A stretch of 17,349 bases of DNA from Bryobacterales bacterium (lineage in GTDB: Bacteria; Acidobacteriota; Terriglobia; Bryobacterales; Bryobacteraceae), in the NCBI GenBank assembly GCA_025456495.1, contig JALOKO010000053.1:1-17349 (forward strand). Direction: 5' to 3'. The translations under genes and the position numbers were made by a program. Of the stretch, positions 6,804 through 14,072 are shown piece after piece. The notes under the pieces were generated by a model. That model did no database searches. It was given only the letters and a program-made list of their open reading frames with translations, and had not been told where the DNA came from. The first letter of the stretch is position 1. Each line of letters begins with the position of its first letter.

Positions 6804-9110
6804 CTAGAAGAATCGCAGACTGTAGCCGAAACGGATGCCACGGCCGATTTCCGGGGCGAGGTCCTTGATGAAGGACAGGTGGTTGCGCCAGAGGCGGTCA
6901 CCCAGATTAAAGGCGTCAGCGGAGAAGATGTGCGTGGCGTGCTGAGTGGGGATCGCATAGGAGGCGCGTATGTTCATCACGGCGTAGCCGGCCGTGGGGG
7001 TTTCGTCAAAGAAGGTCTGCGACTGGCGGCTGCCCATGGCGAGTTCCGGCTGAATGCTGAAGCGGCCGGGGCGGAAATCCAGCCCCAAGCGCGCCCGGGC
7101 AGGGGGGATGCGCGGGAGTCCGGTGTTGAGGTCAGTGAGCCGCGCGTTCACCGCGTCCACGCCCAAACGCACCCAGATGTTGCGCACGGCTTCAAAATCC
7201 ACGCGGCCGTCGAAGCCGAAGAAGCGGCTGTTGGCCTGGGTGAAGTCGGCCACCGGAAGGCCATCGTCTTCCTCGCCGGTGGGCGCCAGGAACACGAAGT
7301 TAGAGAAGCCATAGTAGAAGAAGTTCGCCTCAGTGTGGAAGCGTGGCGTCAGCCGCCGCAGCGAGACCTCCACGCCATTGCCCCGTTCCATCTTGAGGTT
7401 CGGGTTTCCCACTTCGAACGTGAGGTTCCCAACGTGAGGCCCATTGTTGTAAAGCTCTTCCAGCGCTGGGGCGCGGGTAGAGTGGCTGAAACTGGTGGCG
7501 AAGGTGAAGCGCTGCGGCAAGGGGATGGCAAAGCCGGTGGAACCGGAAAAGGCCGTGAAGTTGCGGTCAGGCAAACCGATTGAACGATAGCGGTTGTGCT
7601 CCAGGCGTCCGCCGAACTGGAACTTCACACGCTCATAATCCAACTCCTCCAGCGCGAAGACGGCGAATGCGTTCTGGGTGGTTGGGGGGGCCAGCGCTTC
7701 CTCGCCTCTTGCCTCAAAGTCGCGTTGCATGCCCCAGAAGCCGAAGCTGCCCTGCAGGGCGCCGCGACGCTTCTGGTCGAAGGTCCCGCGGTAAATGAAC
7801 TGCTTGTTGAAGAACTGGGTTCCGATTTCTTCGCCCTCCAGTTCATTGTGGTTCCAGTCGCTGTAGTTCAGCACCATGCGGAAGTTTTCGGCGAAGCCCG
7901 GAAGCTGCTTGAGCCCGAACTCGCCACGTACGGCGTGCCGGCGCCAACCAATGGCGATCTGCTCTTCCTCTTCTTCCTCGTGTTCGTGGCCGTCTTCGTC
8001 GCCCTCAGCGTGGCGGGCGAGGTGGGTTCGTTTGGCCAGGGATGCCGCGCGGGCCTCTTCTTCGTGGTCGTCATCATCGTGATGGTGGCCGTGGAAGGCT
8101 CCCGCGAAGGGCACTCCGTAGTTGCCTTCGCCGTAGTTGTACTCGAAGTTGAAATAGGCCTTATCGTTGTATTTGCCGAAGCCCATGTAGGTGTTTCGGG
8201 AATCGGTGGCCGAATTCTCAATGCGGCCCTGGGGGGTGTTGTAGTTGCCGGTGCGCTGCCCGCCGCCACCGCCCCACAACAGCCATCCGTTTTTGCCAAA
8301 TTCGAAGCCGCCGCTGCCACCTACCAGCCCGTTGGTGGTGCCGGAGACGGCGCTCAGGTTGCCCGATAAGGTCTCGTGGTTGTGCTGGTGCAGGTAGTTG
8401 CCGAAGCCCACCATGTTGACGACGCCGCCGATGGCATTGCTGCCGTAGAGCAAGGTGGCAGGTCCGCGGATGATCTCCACGCGTTCCGCGCTAGCGACGT
8501 TCAAGGGTTCGCCGTGATCGCCGGAACTGGAGGAGACCGTACCCGTGCGGATGCCGTCCTGCATGATGAGCACCCGGTCTCCGTCGAAGCCACGAATGAC
8601 GGGGCGGTCGTTGCCCGGCCCAAAGCTGCGGCGATTCACGCCGGGGACATGGTCCAGGGCGCCGCCCAGCGAGGGGGACATCCGCGTGATGAGTTCCGTG
8701 CTTTCCAGGGAGGTGACGGGCTGCAGCACTTCCTGGGCAGTGGCGGGAGTGCCGGTGGCAGTGACCGTGATATGTTCGCGCACCGCCTGGAAACGCATTT
8801 CGAAATTGGCTTCTGTACGCTCTCCGGCGCGCACCGTCACGGTTTGTCGCACATCGGAGAGTTGCCCCAGATGGGCCACCAGGTCGTAGGTACCCGGCGG
8901 AACCGAGGGGATTTCGAAGCGTCCATCCGCAGCCGTCACGTAGACGCGGCGCAAGCGCGGGACAGTAATCAGGGCCTCATGAAGGGGCTGGCCGGAACCG
9001 GCGATGGTCACTACCCCCTGGATGGAGCCCGTTTCCTGCGCCATCCCGGATGGGACGACAAGAACGGAGGTGAAAAGGATAGCCCACAGGAGGGCAGAGA
9101 AGGTGCGCAT
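6804..9110 (-). CDS. TonB-dependent outer-membrane receptor with His/acid-rich loop, probable metal (zinc?) uptake
   Basis: A 768-residue receptor. MRTFSALLWAILFTSVLVVP begins a signal peptide ending at about AQ. A carboxypeptidase-regulatory-like domain (about 26-105; GSIQGVVTIAGSGQPLHEAL, VPPGTYDLVAHLG) is followed by a TonB plug (about 115-235; RPVIRGFDGDRVLIMQDGIR, IRGPATLLYGSNAIGGVVN) and a 22-strand-type barrel ending GYSLRFF with terminal Phe. An extracellular loop at about 340-383 holds HGHHHDDDDHEEE and HEHEEEEEE clusters, a pattern known from zinc receptors such as ZnuD, so metal import is likely. The substrate is inferred. The ATG at 9110 is preferred over an upstream frame start at 9161 because the signal peptide begins there and AGGA lies nine bases upstream. 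Nickel, copper or cobalt are alternatives. Confidence 0.92.
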   Translation of the reverse strand: MRTFSALLWAILFTSVLVVPSGMAQETGSIQGVVTIAGSGQPLHEALITVPRLRRVYVTAADGRFEIPSVPPGTYDLVAHLGQLSDVRQTVTVRAGERTEANFEMRFQAVREHITVTATGTPATAQEVLQPVTSLESTELITRMSPSLGGALDHVPGVNRRSFGPGNDRPVIRGFDGDRVLIMQDGIRTGTVSSSSGDHGEPLNVASAERVEIIRGPATLLYGSNAIGGVVNMVGFGNYLHQHNHETLSGNLSAVSGTTNGLVGGSGGFEFGKNGWLLWGGGGGQRTGNYNTPQGRIENSATDSRNTYMGFGKYNDKAYFNFEYNYGEGNYGVPFAGAFHGHHHDDDDHEEEARAASLAKRTHLARHAEGDEDGHEHEEEEEEQIAIGWRRHAVRGEFGLKQLPGFAENFRMVLNYSDWNHNELEGEEIGTQFFNKQFIYRGTFDQKRRGALQGSFGFWGMQRDFEARGEEALAPPTTQNAFAVFALEELDYERVKFQFGGRLEHNRYRSIGLPDRNFTAFSGSTGFAIPLPQRFTFATSFSHSTRAPALEELYNNGPHVGNLTFEVGNPNLKMERGNGVEVSLRRLTPRFHTEANFFYYGFSNFVFLAPTGEEDDGLPVADFTQANSRFFGFDGRVDFEAVRNIWVRLGVDAVNARLTDLNTGLPRIPPARARLGLDFRPGRFSIQPELAMGSRQSQTFFDETPTAGYAVMNIRASYAIPTQHATHIFSADAFNLGDRLWRNHLSFIKDLAPEIGRGIRFGYSLRFF

Positions 9111-9470
9111 TGTCGAAGATCCTGAAGCGAGAATTGAGACGCTCCTCTCAGTATCATGCATGCATCGGCTGATTGCAACTGCGGTCTCTGTATCAGGCAG
9201 GCTGCGGACAGGGTCTGCATTCCCGGAAGGGGCGTCGCCGGACCTGTTCCGGGCCAGCGGCGGAACTGGGCCGGGGACGGAACTGGGCCGGGGACGGAAC
9301 TGGGCCGGGGACGGAACCGGGCCGGGGACGGAACTGGGCCGGGGACGGAACCGGGCCGGGGACGGAACTGGGCCGGGGACGGGGTGCGTGTGGCGGAGAG
9401 TGCGCGGGTTGGCGAACGGCGATGGGAGGACGCTGCTGGCAGATTCCGGGGGAGGGGCGCACCGGGCGTT
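9111..9470. other. Intergenic stretch with minisatellite, upstream of the TonB receptor
   Basis: These 360 bases separate the GH43-like gene from the TonB receptor gene downstream. They hold the receptor's leader and presumably its promoter, although no clear -10/-35 pair or metal-regulator box was found, and a seven-copy 17-bp repeat. Open frames run through the repeat in several phases because it contains no stop codons; none looks like a protein. Confidence 0.7.
9262..9380. repeat. 17-bp minisatellite, seven copies
   Basis: Seven consecutive units of GGAACYGGGCCGGGGAC fill exactly 119 bases. The only variation is at the sixth base, which reads T,T,T,C,T,C,T. Near-identity points to recent slippage or unequal exchange. 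The G-runs (GGG, GGGG) recur, so the + strand could form G-quadruplexes. Confidence 0.97.
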
Positions 9471-10484
9471 CTAGCGGGAAGCGGTGCGCAGCGCGTCCAC
9501 GTGCTGGGCGGCTGCGCGGAACACCGTTCCGTGCTTCATGCCCTTGGGAAAACTGCACATGTCTGTAATGGTTTCCCAGCTCTGCAGATCCTTGGAACGT
9601 ACCGCGCCGTACCGGCTAGCCCGATATTCATCGAAATACACATACCAGGAGTCACCGATGCGAACGATGGTGGGTCCCTCCGCCCATTCCTGGCCAGAAA
9701 ATGGCGCGGAGGGCGCGGACCACGGACCCTGGAGTGTCGGTGCAAAGGTCAGGTAGATGTTTTTGGCCGGCGGGAAGCGCGTTTCATTCTTCACCACCAT
9801 GGCGTAACGGGTAGCGCCGGGGGAGACGGGAAGGGGTTCGAACAGTGCGGCGTCAATCACCAGGAAGCCGGGATCGTAGAACAGCTGCGTAGGCGCGATG
9901 GTCTGAAAGTCCTTGGAGCGGAAGGAGTATAGCCGGTGGTTTCGCCCGCGCTCGCCCGTCGCCAGGGTTTCGGGAAAGCGCCCTTCAATTGTGGATGCCC
10001 ACACTACCACGAACTCGCTGGACGCCGCGTCAAAGAAGATTTCCGGGGCCCAGGTGTTCTTCACGCCGGTCTCATGCTCCATCACGGGAATCGCCTTTTG
10101 GGGCGTCCAATCCCGCAGATTCGAACTGCTGGAATAGCCGATGGTCTTCCCGTCCCAGGAGGTTGTCCACACCATGTGGTAGCGTCCGTCAGGTCCCCTG
10201 GTGATGGAGGGGTCGCGCATCAGCTTGCTTTCGCCAACGGTGGGCGCCAGCAGCGGTTGGTCGCCGTTGAGGGCCACCCAATGCATACCGTCGTCAGAGG
10301 TGGCAAGAAACAGCCCGGTCTCTCCGTTATCTCGGAAATAGCTGAAGACCAGGGTGTCGGTGTCCTGCGCGGTGATGCCGCCACGGGGAGCGGCGGTTTC
10401 GCCACAGCCCAGCAGCGACAGAGAAATCAGCAGCAGGGAGGGCAACAGCAGGGGAAGCAACCCTGGAGGGGCAAGGCGGATCAT
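9471..10484 (-). CDS. GH43-like secreted lipoprotein (five-bladed beta-propeller glycosidase)
   Basis: A 337-residue protein starting with a hydrophobic signal and lipobox SLLGC, giving a lipidated Cys27. The rest reads as beta-propeller blades: LFLATSDDGMHW, YHMVWTTSW, GYSSSSNLRDWTP, LYSFRSKDFQ and YGAVRSKDLQSWE are repeated 'S.D...W' hairpins. Candidate GH43 catalytic residues are D91 in RDPSI (base), D211 in IDAALF (pKa modulator) and E269 in AEGP (acid); TWAPEIFFD at 144-152 is the usual conserved region. GH43-type enzymes remove arabinose, xylose or galactose units from plant polysaccharides. The substrate here is unknown. The ATG at 10484 has GGAGG five bases upstream. It would act at the cell envelope. 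Confidence 0.82.
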   Translation of the reverse strand: MIRLAPPGLLPLLLPSLLLISLSLLGCGETAAPRGGITAQDTDTLVFSYFRDNGETGLFLATSDDGMHWVALNGDQPLLAPTVGESKLMRDPSITRGPDGRYHMVWTTSWDGKTIGYSSSSNLRDWTPQKAIPVMEHETGVKNTWAPEIFFDAASSEFVVVWASTIEGRFPETLATGERGRNHRLYSFRSKDFQTIAPTQLFYDPGFLVIDAALFEPLPVSPGATRYAMVVKNETRFPPAKNIYLTFAPTLQGPWSAPSAPFSGQEWAEGPTIVRIGDSWYVYFDEYRASRYGAVRSKDLQSWETITDMCSFPKGMKHGTVFRAAAQHVDALRTASR

Positions 10485-10533
10485 GGCGTCCTCCAGTGTA
10501 TCGGAACTCGAACCGGGTTCAGCAGGCCCAGCT

Positions 10534-10558
10534 AAAGGGGCCCACCCAAAGGGGCCCA
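10534..10558. repeat. Direct repeat AAAGGGGCCCA, two copies
   Basis: AAAGGGGCCCA occurs at 10534-10544 and 10548-10558, a 14-base period, immediately upstream of the GH43-like gene. Confidence 0.75.
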
Positions 10559-10583
10559 GCCTGAAGCGCCGCCGGCTGCATTC

Positions 10584-10628
10584 GGCGGATGCGGCCCAGG
10601 CGGATGCGGTTTAGGCGGATGCGGTTTG
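10584..10628. repeat. 15-bp tandem repeat, three copies
   Basis: GGCGGATGCGGCCCA, GGCGGATGCGGTTTA and GGCGGATGCGGTTTG are consecutive, between the membrane-protein gene and the GH43-like gene. Confidence 0.9.
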
Positions 10629-10671
10629 GGCACGCGAGGTGAATGCAAGGTTGACGGCGGGCGAACGGGAA

Positions 10672-11319
10672 CTAGTGCGGGTTCGCATCCGTGTCGTCAG
10701 ATTGCGGTTGGCTGCCTTCGTCCTCATCGTCGTCGGTATCGATGACGTAGTCCTCAATCCGCGCCCGTTGCCCGGCCCAGGCTTCCAGGAGACGCACAAA
10801 CCACTCTACTTCCGAGGTGGAGGTCCCCCACATCACGTAGAAGTCCTCGGTCTCGATACCGCCAGACCGGTACTCCAACTCCACGGAGCCTCCATCGGTG
10901 CGGCTGCCATCGGGGTTACTGGGCCTGGAGTGGATCACCCGCAAGACCCTGCTTCTCTCCAATTCCACGACGGTATTCTGTCCCGTACGGCGCGTCGACT
11001 TGGTGATTTTTCCGGGCTCCAAGGTGAGTGTCTCGACATCCTCAAGGCCCTTGCGGGCGCGCAGCAGCATGAGTAGGATGCCCAATGTCACCAGCAAAGT
11101 GAGAAGGGTCTTGAAGCCGAACAGCACATCCAGGGCGTCGTCCACGGAGGTGAGGATCCGGAACAGAGTGGAGGCAGAGAAGATCACGATCGCCGCGATG
11201 ATGAGCACGGGAGGACTGGGGAAGTCCATGCCCACCGTACGAATCCGCTCAACGGTGGCGCGCGAACCGGAGACGCGGGTTTTCCAGCCAAGCGGTGGGC
11301 TATCGACAGGCAAGTTCAT
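10672..11319 (-). CDS. Two-helix membrane protein with C-terminal soluble domain, unknown function
   Basis: From the ATG at 11319 the protein has 215 residues. Two membrane helices are visible: PPVLIIAAIVIFSASTLFRI at about 34-53 and TLLTLLVTLGILLMLL at about 70-85. A mainly beta soluble domain follows (LTLEPGKITKSTRR, VVELERSRVLRVIHSR, GSVELEYRSGGIETEDFYV), resembling bPH or DUF2244-type domains, and the tail is very acidic (DTDDDEDEGS). The function is not recognised. The frame extends to 11556, but that part overlaps manA and is Arg/Cys/Pro-rich like a shadow frame, so 11319, 89 bases after manA, is preferred despite a weak ribosome site. It probably belongs to the rsfS-manA transcription unit. 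Confidence 0.72.
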   Translation of the reverse strand: MNLPVDSPPLGWKTRVSGSRATVERIRTVGMDFPSPPVLIIAAIVIFSASTLFRILTSVDDALDVLFGFKTLLTLLVTLGILLMLLRARKGLEDVETLTLEPGKITKSTRRTGQNTVVELERSRVLRVIHSRPSNPDGSRTDGGSVELEYRSGGIETEDFYVMWGTSTSEVEWFVRLLEAWAGQRARIEDYVIDTDDDEDEGSQPQSDDTDANPH

Positions 11320-11408
11320 GGGTTGTGTGGGGTCCTTTGGACGAGGAAGCGCAAACGGAACAAAGAGGGGATCAAGGAACAGGAAAACAGGCTCCGCGGG
11401 CAGGGCGG

Positions 11409-12422
11409 CTAGTTGACAGGGGGGACGGCGTACAGCAGGGTGAGAGATTCGCGGGCCGCCAGGACGTAGGGCGCTCCGGTGGCAGGTGCGACAAACACGT
11501 CGCCCCCGCGAAGCGGTTGGTCCGCAAGCGTGCCCACGCCGTCCAAGGCAATCCAAACCGCGAAGCGACGCGAATCCGGCCTAAGTTCCAGGCTGCGCCC
11601 TGCATCCAGAACCAGCTTCTCCGTGCGGAAATAGGGACCTTCAGCCAGCAGCGTGCGGCCCTGCCCTAACCATTGGGGGCGGCAGGGACCAGAATGCGTG
11701 TCCAGGTGGGCGACGGCCAGCGACTGCGGGAGGTGCAACTCCCGGGGGCGTCCGTAGTCGTAGAGGCGGTAGGTGACGTCGCTGGCCTGCTGGATTTCGC
11801 AAAGCACCAGACCCGGACCGATGGCGTGAACGGTTCCGGCCGGGATGTAGATGCTGTCCCCAGCCGATACCGGCCACCAGCGCAGCATCCCTTCGATGCT
11901 GCCATCCAGTGCAGCGTCCCGCACCTGGTTTTGGCTGAATGGCTGGGTGAATCCGGCGGCGACACTGGCTCCGGGTTCGGCGCGCAGCACGTGCCACATT
12001 TCCGTCTTGCCCAGGGAATTCTCGTGAACGCGCGCGTAGTCGTCGGCCGGATGTACCTGCACCGACAGCTTTTCGGTGGGAAACAGGAACTTCACCAGCA
12101 GTGGGAACATTGCGTTGGCGGCCACGGCGGGCTGGACGTGCGTTCCCAGCAACCGCTGCTGATAGAGTTGGACGGCTTGCCCGAGGGTGAGTGTTGAGCC
12201 GCCAGCCACAGGCAGGACGCCAGGTTCGCCCGGGGTGCCAGAGGCAGAGGGGGCGCTAGAGGCGGGCAAGGATGTCTGGTTCAAGGCGTCGGTAAACCAG
12301 GCCTCACCCACCTTGCCGGCTGCCTGGAACCAGGGCGACAGGTCCTGGGATCCCCAAACCTTTTCCAGGAAGCGAGGAAGCACCCGAAAGGGATGCAGGA
12401 GACCGGTGGAGTGGACGGACAT
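11409..12422 (-). CDS. manA: Mannose-6-phosphate isomerase, class I
   Basis: A 337-residue short-form class I phosphomannose isomerase with a zinc-binding cupin. Zinc ligands are visible as Q122 and H124 (VQVHPADDYA), E141 (KTEMWHV) and H199 (PAGTVHAIGPG). The start LLHPFRVLPRFLEKVWGSQDL is typical of the family, and a beta-rich C-terminal cupin ends at LLYAVPPVN. The enzyme interconverts mannose 6-phosphate and fructose 6-phosphate, feeding GDP-mannose for polysaccharides or mannose catabolism. A low-complexity Ser/Pro/Gly insertion (about 50-75) is unusual. The ATG at 12422 is chosen over the frame start at 12515, which lies inside rsfS; the gap to the rsfS stop is 13 bases, suggesting cotranscription. 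Confidence 0.95.
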   Translation of the reverse strand: MSVHSTGLLHPFRVLPRFLEKVWGSQDLSPWFQAAGKVGEAWFTDALNQTSLPASSAPSASGTPGEPGVLPVAGGSTLTLGQAVQLYQQRLLGTHVQPAVAANAMFPLLVKFLFPTEKLSVQVHPADDYARVHENSLGKTEMWHVLRAEPGASVAAGFTQPFSQNQVRDAALDGSIEGMLRWWPVSAGDSIYIPAGTVHAIGPGLVLCEIQQASDVTYRLYDYGRPRELHLPQSLAVAHLDTHSGPCRPQWLGQGRTLLAEGPYFRTEKLVLDAGRSLELRPDSRRFAVWIALDGVGTLADQPLRGGDVFVAPATGAPYVLAARESLTLLYAVPPVN

Positions 12423-12435
12423 GGGGTGGAGGCGA

Positions 12436-13059
12436 CTACTGCTGCGCGGGGTCAGCGTCCGGGGTGGCAGTGGGGGTATCGAGGCCCAGCAACTGACGGG
12501 CCTGCACCTCGACATCGGGGGGTAGTTCGCAAACTCGAGCCTGCCGCCAGAGCCGCTCCAGTTCGTAATACTTGCGGGCTTGGCCGGAAAGCACGTGTAC
12601 GATGAAGTCCCCGTAATCCATCAGGATCCAGTCCGCCTTCTCGTAGCCCTCCACGCCCAGCGGGGGACGTTGCCGCTTGTCCTTCAGGAGCCGGTAAATT
12701 TCGTCAGAGATTGCCTGGTTCTGGCGCTGGTTACTGCCTGAGCAGATCACGAAGAACTCAGTCAGGCTGGTGACGCCGCGCAGGTCAAAGATGCGGAACT
12801 CTTCGGCCTTTTTTTCCAAAGCACCGTAGAGGGCAACCAGCAAATCGTCTGGAAGGACTCCCTGGCCGCTCGCGCCCGGCGCGTTGGCGTCGGGGCCGTT
12901 CTCCGCTGTCGGGTTGCCACCCGCCTGGGGCGCGGAACTCAGGATATCTTCTGGTTGTACGCTGCGAATAGCCGTGTTCCTCTCGCCGGAAACGTGGATG
13001 GATCGCTGCCGGTAGGCAACGAATCGGGACTCACCCCTTCCGCTCCGGGCTCCCTTCAT
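12436..13059 (-). CDS. rsfS: Ribosome silencing factor RsfS with long N-terminal extension
   Basis: The RsfS/DUF143 domain covers about residues 68-175 of 207: LYGALEKKAEEFRIFDLRGV, TEFFVICSGSNQRQNQAISD, ADWILMDYGDFIVHVLS and ARKYYELERLW are all family hallmarks. RsfS binds uL14 on the 50S subunit and blocks joining with 30S in starvation. Typical proteins have 105-140 residues; here about 65 residues of low-complexity sequence (SAPQAGG, ENGPDANAPGASG) precede the domain and a Thr/Pro/Asp-rich tail follows it. The extension may be real or the true start may lie further in. GTG at 13092 is an alternative upstream start. The gene leads a leftward unit with manA and diverges from hpt. Confidence 0.92.
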   Translation of the reverse strand: MKGARSGRGESRFVAYRQRSIHVSGERNTAIRSVQPEDILSSAPQAGGNPTAENGPDANAPGASGQGVLPDDLLVALYGALEKKAEEFRIFDLRGVTSLTEFFVICSGSNQRQNQAISDEIYRLLKDKRQRPPLGVEGYEKADWILMDYGDFIVHVLSGQARKYYELERLWRQARVCELPPDVEVQARQLLGLDTPTATPDADPAQQ

Positions 13060-13114
13060 GGTACTACAGACAAGGGCGTTCACCCCCAGCACCTCGCGCG
13101 CGATCCAGGCCAGC

Positions 13115-13134
13115 GGAACAGTTCCATGCTGTTC
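13115..13134. promoter_or_regulatory. Nested dyad between rsfS and hpt
   Basis: GAACAG (13116-13121) and CTGTTC (13129-13134) are perfect inverted arms seven bases apart, and GGAACAGTTCC (13115-13125) is an 11-base palindrome overlapping them. The position in the divergent gap suits an operator. No known regulator is assigned. Confidence 0.35.
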
Positions 13135-13184
13135 TGTTTTCAGGATGATTGGCTTGGCGGCCTTCGCGCAGAAAGACGTTTACC

Positions 13185-13790
13185 GTGTCATCCGAACAGT
13201 TAAACCCGGCCGAACCGGCAGCACCGCAAGCGCGTCCGGCATTGGAGTCGCAACCCTTGGAGACCCTGATCCCGGCTGTTGCCATTCAGAAGCGTGTCGC
13301 AGAGATGGGCGCGCAGATTACCGCAGACTACCCTGCCGACGAACCGTTGCTGCTGGCGGGCGTGCTGAAGGGGGCCTGGGTGTTTCTGGCCGATCTGGCC
13401 CGCGCGATCCAACGGCCGGTGATTATCGACTTCCTGCACACTTCCAGCTATGGCGAGGGGAAAACATCGTCCGGCGAGGCCAAGCTCATCCGTGACCTGG
13501 ACACATCCATTGAGGGTATCCACGTCCTGCTGGTTGAGGACATCGTCGATACGGGCATCACCCTGGACTACCTGTTACGCATCCTGAACGAACGAAAGCC
13601 GCGTAGCCTTTCGATTGCCACTTTCCTGGACAAGCCCAGCCGTCGCCGTCGTCCGGTGCCCATTCGGTACACCGGGTTTGAGGCTCCTGACCGCTTCGTG
13701 GTTGGCTATGGGCTGGACTTTGCCGGCAGCTATCGCAATCTGCCGGACCTGTGCGCCCTGGCGGAGGAAGAGGGCCAGCAGACGGAGTAA
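13185..13790 (+). CDS. hpt: Hypoxanthine phosphoribosyltransferase
   Basis: A 201-residue type I phosphoribosyltransferase. The PRPP-binding loop VLLVEDIVDTGITL is at 114-127, the PPi-loop region GVLKGAWVF at 59-67, the flexible loop region near HTSSYGEGKTSSGE at 85-98, and the base-recognition end VVGYGLDFAGSYRNLPDLC at 172-190, all as in bacterial HPRT. It salvages hypoxanthine and guanine with PRPP to IMP and GMP in the cytoplasm. The frame can extend to a TTG at 13149, but the GTG at 13185 is preferred; it still leaves about 20 extra Pro/Ala-rich residues compared with the family. The ribosome site is weak. The gene is divergent from rsfS and convergent with the CDGSH gene. Confidence 0.95.
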   Translation: MSSEQLNPAEPAAPQARPALESQPLETLIPAVAIQKRVAEMGAQITADYPADEPLLLAGVLKGAWVFLADLARAIQRPVIIDFLHTSSYGEGKTSSGEAKLIRDLDTSIEGIHVLLVEDIVDTGITLDYLLRILNERKPRSLSIATFLDKPSRRRRPVPIRYTGFEAPDRFVVGYGLDFAGSYRNLPDLCALAEEEGQQTE

Positions 13791-13828
13791 GCAATGCGCC
13801 CAAGCTGCCCGATGGGACGGAAGCGCCC

Positions 13829-14062
13829 TTAGGGCTTCTTCACCGGCTCAGGCAGATCGTAGGCTAAGCACTCACTCTGGAAACCTTCCTTGCCATGAGT
13901 GCCGTCACAAAAGGGCTTCTTGGCGGACAGACCGCAGCGGCAGATGCCCAGTTTCTTGCGGCCCGCCAGGCCGTATTCATTGCCGCTGGCATCATAGACG
14001 GTGAAGTCACCTTCCAGGATGATCGGCCCGTTGTTCAGTACGGTAACTTTGGTGGTAGACAT
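13829..14062 (-). CDS. CDGSH-type iron-sulfur protein
   Basis: A 77-residue protein with one CDGSH motif: C41 and C43 (CRCG), C52 and H56 (KPFCDGTH), the three-Cys one-His set that holds a [2Fe-2S] cluster. The first part (KVTVLNNGPIILEGDFTVYD) is the usual short beta segment, and GLAGRKKLGICRCG is characteristic of bacterial members. The physiological role of these small bacterial proteins is poorly known; electron transfer or cluster handling is inferred. The ATG at 14062 is chosen because the sequence upstream is a tandem repeat and low-complexity. It is convergent with hpt (38-base gap, no strong terminator) and divergent from the secreted protein. Confidence 0.92.
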   Translation of the reverse strand: MSTTKVTVLNNGPIILEGDFTVYDASGNEYGLAGRKKLGICRCGLSAKKPFCDGTHGKEGFQSECLAYDLPEPVKKP

Positions 14063-14072
14063 GGTGAGCCCG

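Noticed and set aside
6666..7583. 305-residue reading frame on the + strand
   Set aside because: It lies opposite the end of the TonB receptor, has no recognisable domain, and arises from GC-rich codon bias.
7596..8369. Hydrophobic 257-residue reading frame on the + strand
   Set aside because: It is antisense to the TonB receptor; its hydrophobic runs are the complement of the acidic loop codons.
9262..9380. CRISPR array
   Set aside because: The units are directly adjacent with no spacers and no cas genes are present; it is a minisatellite.
9156..9932. Protein with GTGPGTELGRGRN-like repeats
   Set aside because: The repeat lacks stops in several frames, and the frame continues antisense into the GH43-like gene; no ribosome site.
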